This document shows positions 62,091 to 64,000 of a stretch of 64,000 nucleotides of DNA, piece by piece. Position 1 is the first letter of the stretch. Every line of letters begins with the position of its first letter. Location of the stretch: contig NZ_JABAEB010000015.1 in assembly GCF_012584455.1 (NCBI RefSeq), positions 27,423 to 91,422 of the forward strand, written 5' to 3'. Below the pieces are notes generated by a model that searched no databases, had not been told where the DNA came from, and saw nothing but the letters and a program-made list of their open reading frames with translations. The translations under genes and the position numbers were made by a program. Source of the stretch: Shewanella oncorhynchi. GTDB taxonomy: Bacteria > Pseudomonadota > Gammaproteobacteria > Enterobacterales > Shewanellaceae.

Positions 62091-63155
62091 TTATTCATCA
62101 GTGGCCGCACGGAAATGGCGGGCATGACGTTGTTCATCTAAGCTGGCGATAATTTTATGGTAATTATTAAAGCGATCTGCGCTGATCTTACCTTGGCTCA
62201 GGGCTTCTTGCAGTGCACAGCCGGGATCGTCACCGTGTTTACAATCGCGGAATTTACATGCGCCAAGATACTCGCGAAACTCGATAAAGCACCAGCCGAC
62301 ACGTTGTGCAGGAAGATGCCATAGGGCGAATTCGCGCACGCCCGGAGAGTCGATTAAATCGCCGCCACTAGGTAAGTGCAACAGCTTAGCAGTGGTAGTA
62401 GTGTGTTGACCTAAACCTGAGTTATCGGAAACATCGCCGATAATAAGCTCTGCATCGGGTAGTAATGCATTGATGATCGATGATTTACCCACACCAGATT
62501 GGCCGGCAAACACGCTGACTTTATCTTTGAGTATGCCTTTGATGGTATCGATACCATCGCCAAGCTTGCTGCTGACTTTATAAACCGGATAGCCAATGTC
62601 TTTGTAGCGCTGTAGCGCTTCGTCAATTGCCTGCGCTTCATCGGGATTGAGCAAGTCAATTTTATTCAAAATGATGATAGGCGGAATATCGGTATCTTCG
62701 GCAGCCACTAAATAACGGTCTATGATCTGGGTGGTAAAGCTGGGTAATACCGAGGAGACAATCAAAATCTGGTCGATATTCGAGGCGATAATTTTCACGC
62801 CATCGTATAAATCTGGGCGTGTAAGTGATGAGCGACGTGGATGAACGGCTTCAACAATACCTGCGATACCGCTATTGGCTTGGCTCTCAATGGCTAAGCG
62901 TACGATCACTTTATCGCCAGTCACTAAACTGGTGACGGCACGGCGAATATTACAGCGCACAATTTGGCCGCTTTCAGTTTCTATGTCGGCATGTTGGCCA
63001 AAACGTGAAATCACAGTACCGGGCTGTTCTTGCCCCAATGAACTATCCTGTAACTCTGGCGTATTTTTATCGCCACTGTCACGATTGAGTCGCTTCTCGT
63101 GATTAGCGCGCATACGGCGTAATTGACCTTGGCTTAGGGGTTTCTTTTTACTCAC
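62091..63155 (-). CDS. rsgA: RsgA, small-subunit-dependent GTPase A
   Basis: 354-aa circularly permuted GTPase for late 30S ribosome maturation. OB-fold N-terminus (GTVISRFGQHADIETESGQIVRCNIRR), then G4 ILNKIDLL, G1 FAGQSGVGKSS, GLGQHTTT (switch I) and G3 DSPGVREF in the permuted order, and a C-terminal zinc module CKFRDCKHGDDPGC. The frame is open up to 63215, but E. coli RsgA begins MSKNKLSKGQ, which matches SKKKPLSQGQ after the GTG at 63155, so I use that start. Order orn, rsgA, psd is as in E. coli. Confidence 0.95.
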   Translation of the reverse strand: MSKKKPLSQGQLRRMRANHEKRLNRDSGDKNTPELQDSSLGQEQPGTVISRFGQHADIETESGQIVRCNIRRAVTSLVTGDKVIVRLAIESQANSGIAGIVEAVHPRRSSLTRPDLYDGVKIIASNIDQILIVSSVLPSFTTQIIDRYLVAAEDTDIPPIIILNKIDLLNPDEAQAIDEALQRYKDIGYPVYKVSSKLGDGIDTIKGILKDKVSVFAGQSGVGKSSIINALLPDAELIIGDVSDNSGLGQHTTTTAKLLHLPSGGDLIDSPGVREFALWHLPAQRVGWCFIEFREYLGACKFRDCKHGDDPGCALQEALSQGKISADRFNNYHKIIASLDEQRHARHFRAATDE

Positions 63156-63267
63156 TGATTCGTCTTCGTCAATTAGGTGATTTTTTGTGTTGGAAAAAAG
63201 CAGTATGATACACACTCTTGAATAAAAAAGCCTGAATTTAGGCTAACTGACACGATAAGGCTGATTT

Positions 63268-63813
63268 ATGACGGCAGATGTAAATAATCTCATTTGGATC
63301 GATTTGGAAATGACAGGGTTAGAGCCCGATGTCGACAGGATCATTGAAATTGCCACTTTAGTGACAGATCAAGAACTCAATATTATCGGTCAAGGTCCGG
63401 TTATCGCGATTCATCAGTCAGATGATGTGCTGGCCGCTATGGATGATTGGAATCAAAAGCACCATGGTGAGTCTGGGTTGATTGATCGCGTTCGTGCTAG
63501 CCAAGAAACCGAAGCGCAAGCCGTGGCCAAGACGATTGCCTTCTTAGAACAGTATGTTCCTAAGGGCGCCTCTCCAATGTGTGGTAACAGCATTGGTCAA
63601 GATAGACGCTTTTTAAATCGTTATATGCGCGAGTTGGAAGATTATTTCCACTACCGCAACGTGGATGTCAGTACGATTAAGGAGCTAGTGAAGCGTTGGA
63701 GTCCAGAAACTATGGCGGGCTTTAAGAAGCAAAATACTCACCAAGCCCTGCAGGATATCCAAGAGTCGATCGCTGAATTGCAGTATTATCGCAGCAAAGT
63801 ATTTAAAATTTGA
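63268..63813 (+). CDS. orn: oligoribonuclease
   Basis: 181-aa 3'-5' exoribonuclease that degrades 2-5 nt RNA oligomers, including pGpG from c-di-GMP breakdown. DEDDh active site: IDLEMTGLEPD (Asp12, Glu14), NSIGQDRRFLNRYM and the His/Asp near KQNTHQALQDIQESI. It fits functionally with the EAL-domain proteins in this window, as it removes their pGpG product. Length equals E. coli Orn (181 aa). Divergent from rsgA. Confidence 0.96.
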   Translation: MTADVNNLIWIDLEMTGLEPDVDRIIEIATLVTDQELNIIGQGPVIAIHQSDDVLAAMDDWNQKHHGESGLIDRVRASQETEAQAVAKTIAFLEQYVPKGASPMCGNSIGQDRRFLNRYMRELEDYFHYRNVDVSTIKELVKRWSPETMAGFKKQNTHQALQDIQESIAELQYYRSKVFKI

Positions 63814-63843
63814 CCGATCAGTAGATAAATATGCAAGAAGGGG

Positions 63844-63871
63844 TTGCAGCCGCATGAATTTTTCATATAAT
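63844..63871 (+). promoter_or_regulatory. sigma-70 promoter of the tRNA-Gly gene
   Basis: TTGCAG (-35), 16-bp spacer, perfect TATAAT (-10, 63866-63871), then a G/C-rich GCGGCC discriminator typical of stringently controlled stable-RNA promoters. Expected start near 63879, 45 nt before the tRNA. Confidence 0.85.
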
Positions 63872-63923
63872 GCGGCCTCAACTTTTTGATGCGAACAGAG
63901 ATGTGCGGTCATTTAGATTGAAT

Positions 63924-63999
63924 GCGACATTAGCTCAGTTGGTAGAGCGATACCTTGCCAAGGTATAGGTCATCGGTTCGAACCCGATATGTCGCTCCA
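63924..63999 (+). tRNA. tRNA-Gly (GCC)
   Basis: 76-nt cloverleaf: acceptor stem GCGACAT/ATGTCGC, discriminator T, encoded CCA. D-loop GCTCAGTTGGTAGAGC, anticodon loop TTGCCAA gives anticodon GCC for glycine, T-arm GGTTCGAACC. It ends one base before the window edge; further tRNA genes may follow beyond it. Confidence 0.97.
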
Positions 64000-64000
64000 A

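Noticed and set aside
1..64000. CRISPR array, prophage, integrase/attachment site, transposase, rRNA
   Set aside because: No evenly spaced direct repeats of 25-40 bp, no phage structural or integrase genes and no transposase domains were seen; the tRNA-Gly at the right edge shows no adjoining integrase within the window.

Overview
The window looks like chromosomal DNA of a marine or aquatic gammaproteobacterium, most likely Shewanella. The reasons are the moderate GC content, the gene order tRNA-Gly / orn / rsgA / psd / mscM-like (as in E. coli, but with two inserted genes), the many PAS/GGDEF/EAL/response-regulator proteins, and several families I associate with Shewanella (DUF2927, DUF3016, DUF3392, DUF3530, the zinc-chaperone/ZnuA/ZnuB cluster). 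Species identity is an inference. I see no prophage, insertion sequence with a transposase, CRISPR array or rRNA.

Layout. 1-8 kb: the 5' part of an L-lactate permease gene leaving the window on the left, a thioredoxin-like protein, a DUF2927 protein, a metallo-beta-lactamase/beta-CASP nuclease, an RcsF-like lipoprotein, a DUF1704/MATCAP-type metallopeptidase and a small PA3496-family protein. 8-12.4 kb: a signalling operon (CHASE-PAS histidine kinase, Rcp1-type receiver, REC-GGDEF-EAL). 12.5-22.5 kb: rimK, a TorF-type porin, HU, a two-receiver protein whose first receiver is degenerate, several small envelope or unknown proteins, an EAL-CBS-GGDEF protein, a TraB/GumN protein and cmoM. 22.66-22.97 kb: a 314-bp structured non-coding repeat with 33-bp terminal inverted repeats. 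23-28.6 kb: a MaoC-like dehydratase, formate-tetrahydrofolate ligase and an MscS-family channel. 28.9-32.2 kb: a zinc-uptake cluster (zinc chaperone, His-rich outer-membrane barrel, ZnuA-like, ZnuB-like) with no ATPase gene. 32.3-38 kb: an acyltransferase, rraB, a REC-CheC plus PAS-GGDEF operon, a crotonase and a DUF3530 protein. 38-43 kb: rapA divergent from a PIN-PhoH gene, with a Pho-box-like promoter between them. 43-55 kb: a large hybrid kinase, a metzincin-type protease, a Ser/Thr kinase, a Cys-rich protein, tpm, bfd and an Aer-like chemoreceptor. 55-64 kb: a 2-hydroxyacid dehydrogenase, DUF3392, a glycerophosphodiesterase, an MscM-like channel, a DMT transporter, psd, rsgA, orn and tRNA-Gly(GCC).

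How the genes fit together. Signalling is the main theme: three c-di-GMP proteins, two histidine kinases, four separate receiver-domain proteins, one chemoreceptor and one eukaryotic-like kinase. A second theme is the cell envelope and metals: zinc uptake, Bfd with a Fur-like site, an RcsF-like sensor, and two mechanosensitive channels. RNA metabolism and ribosome maturation genes (rapA, rraB, orn, rsgA, rimK, cmoM, the beta-CASP protein) are scattered through it. Terminators are clear at most convergent junctions. Most functional calls rest on recognisable motifs read from the translations. Regulatory sites are pattern matches only.
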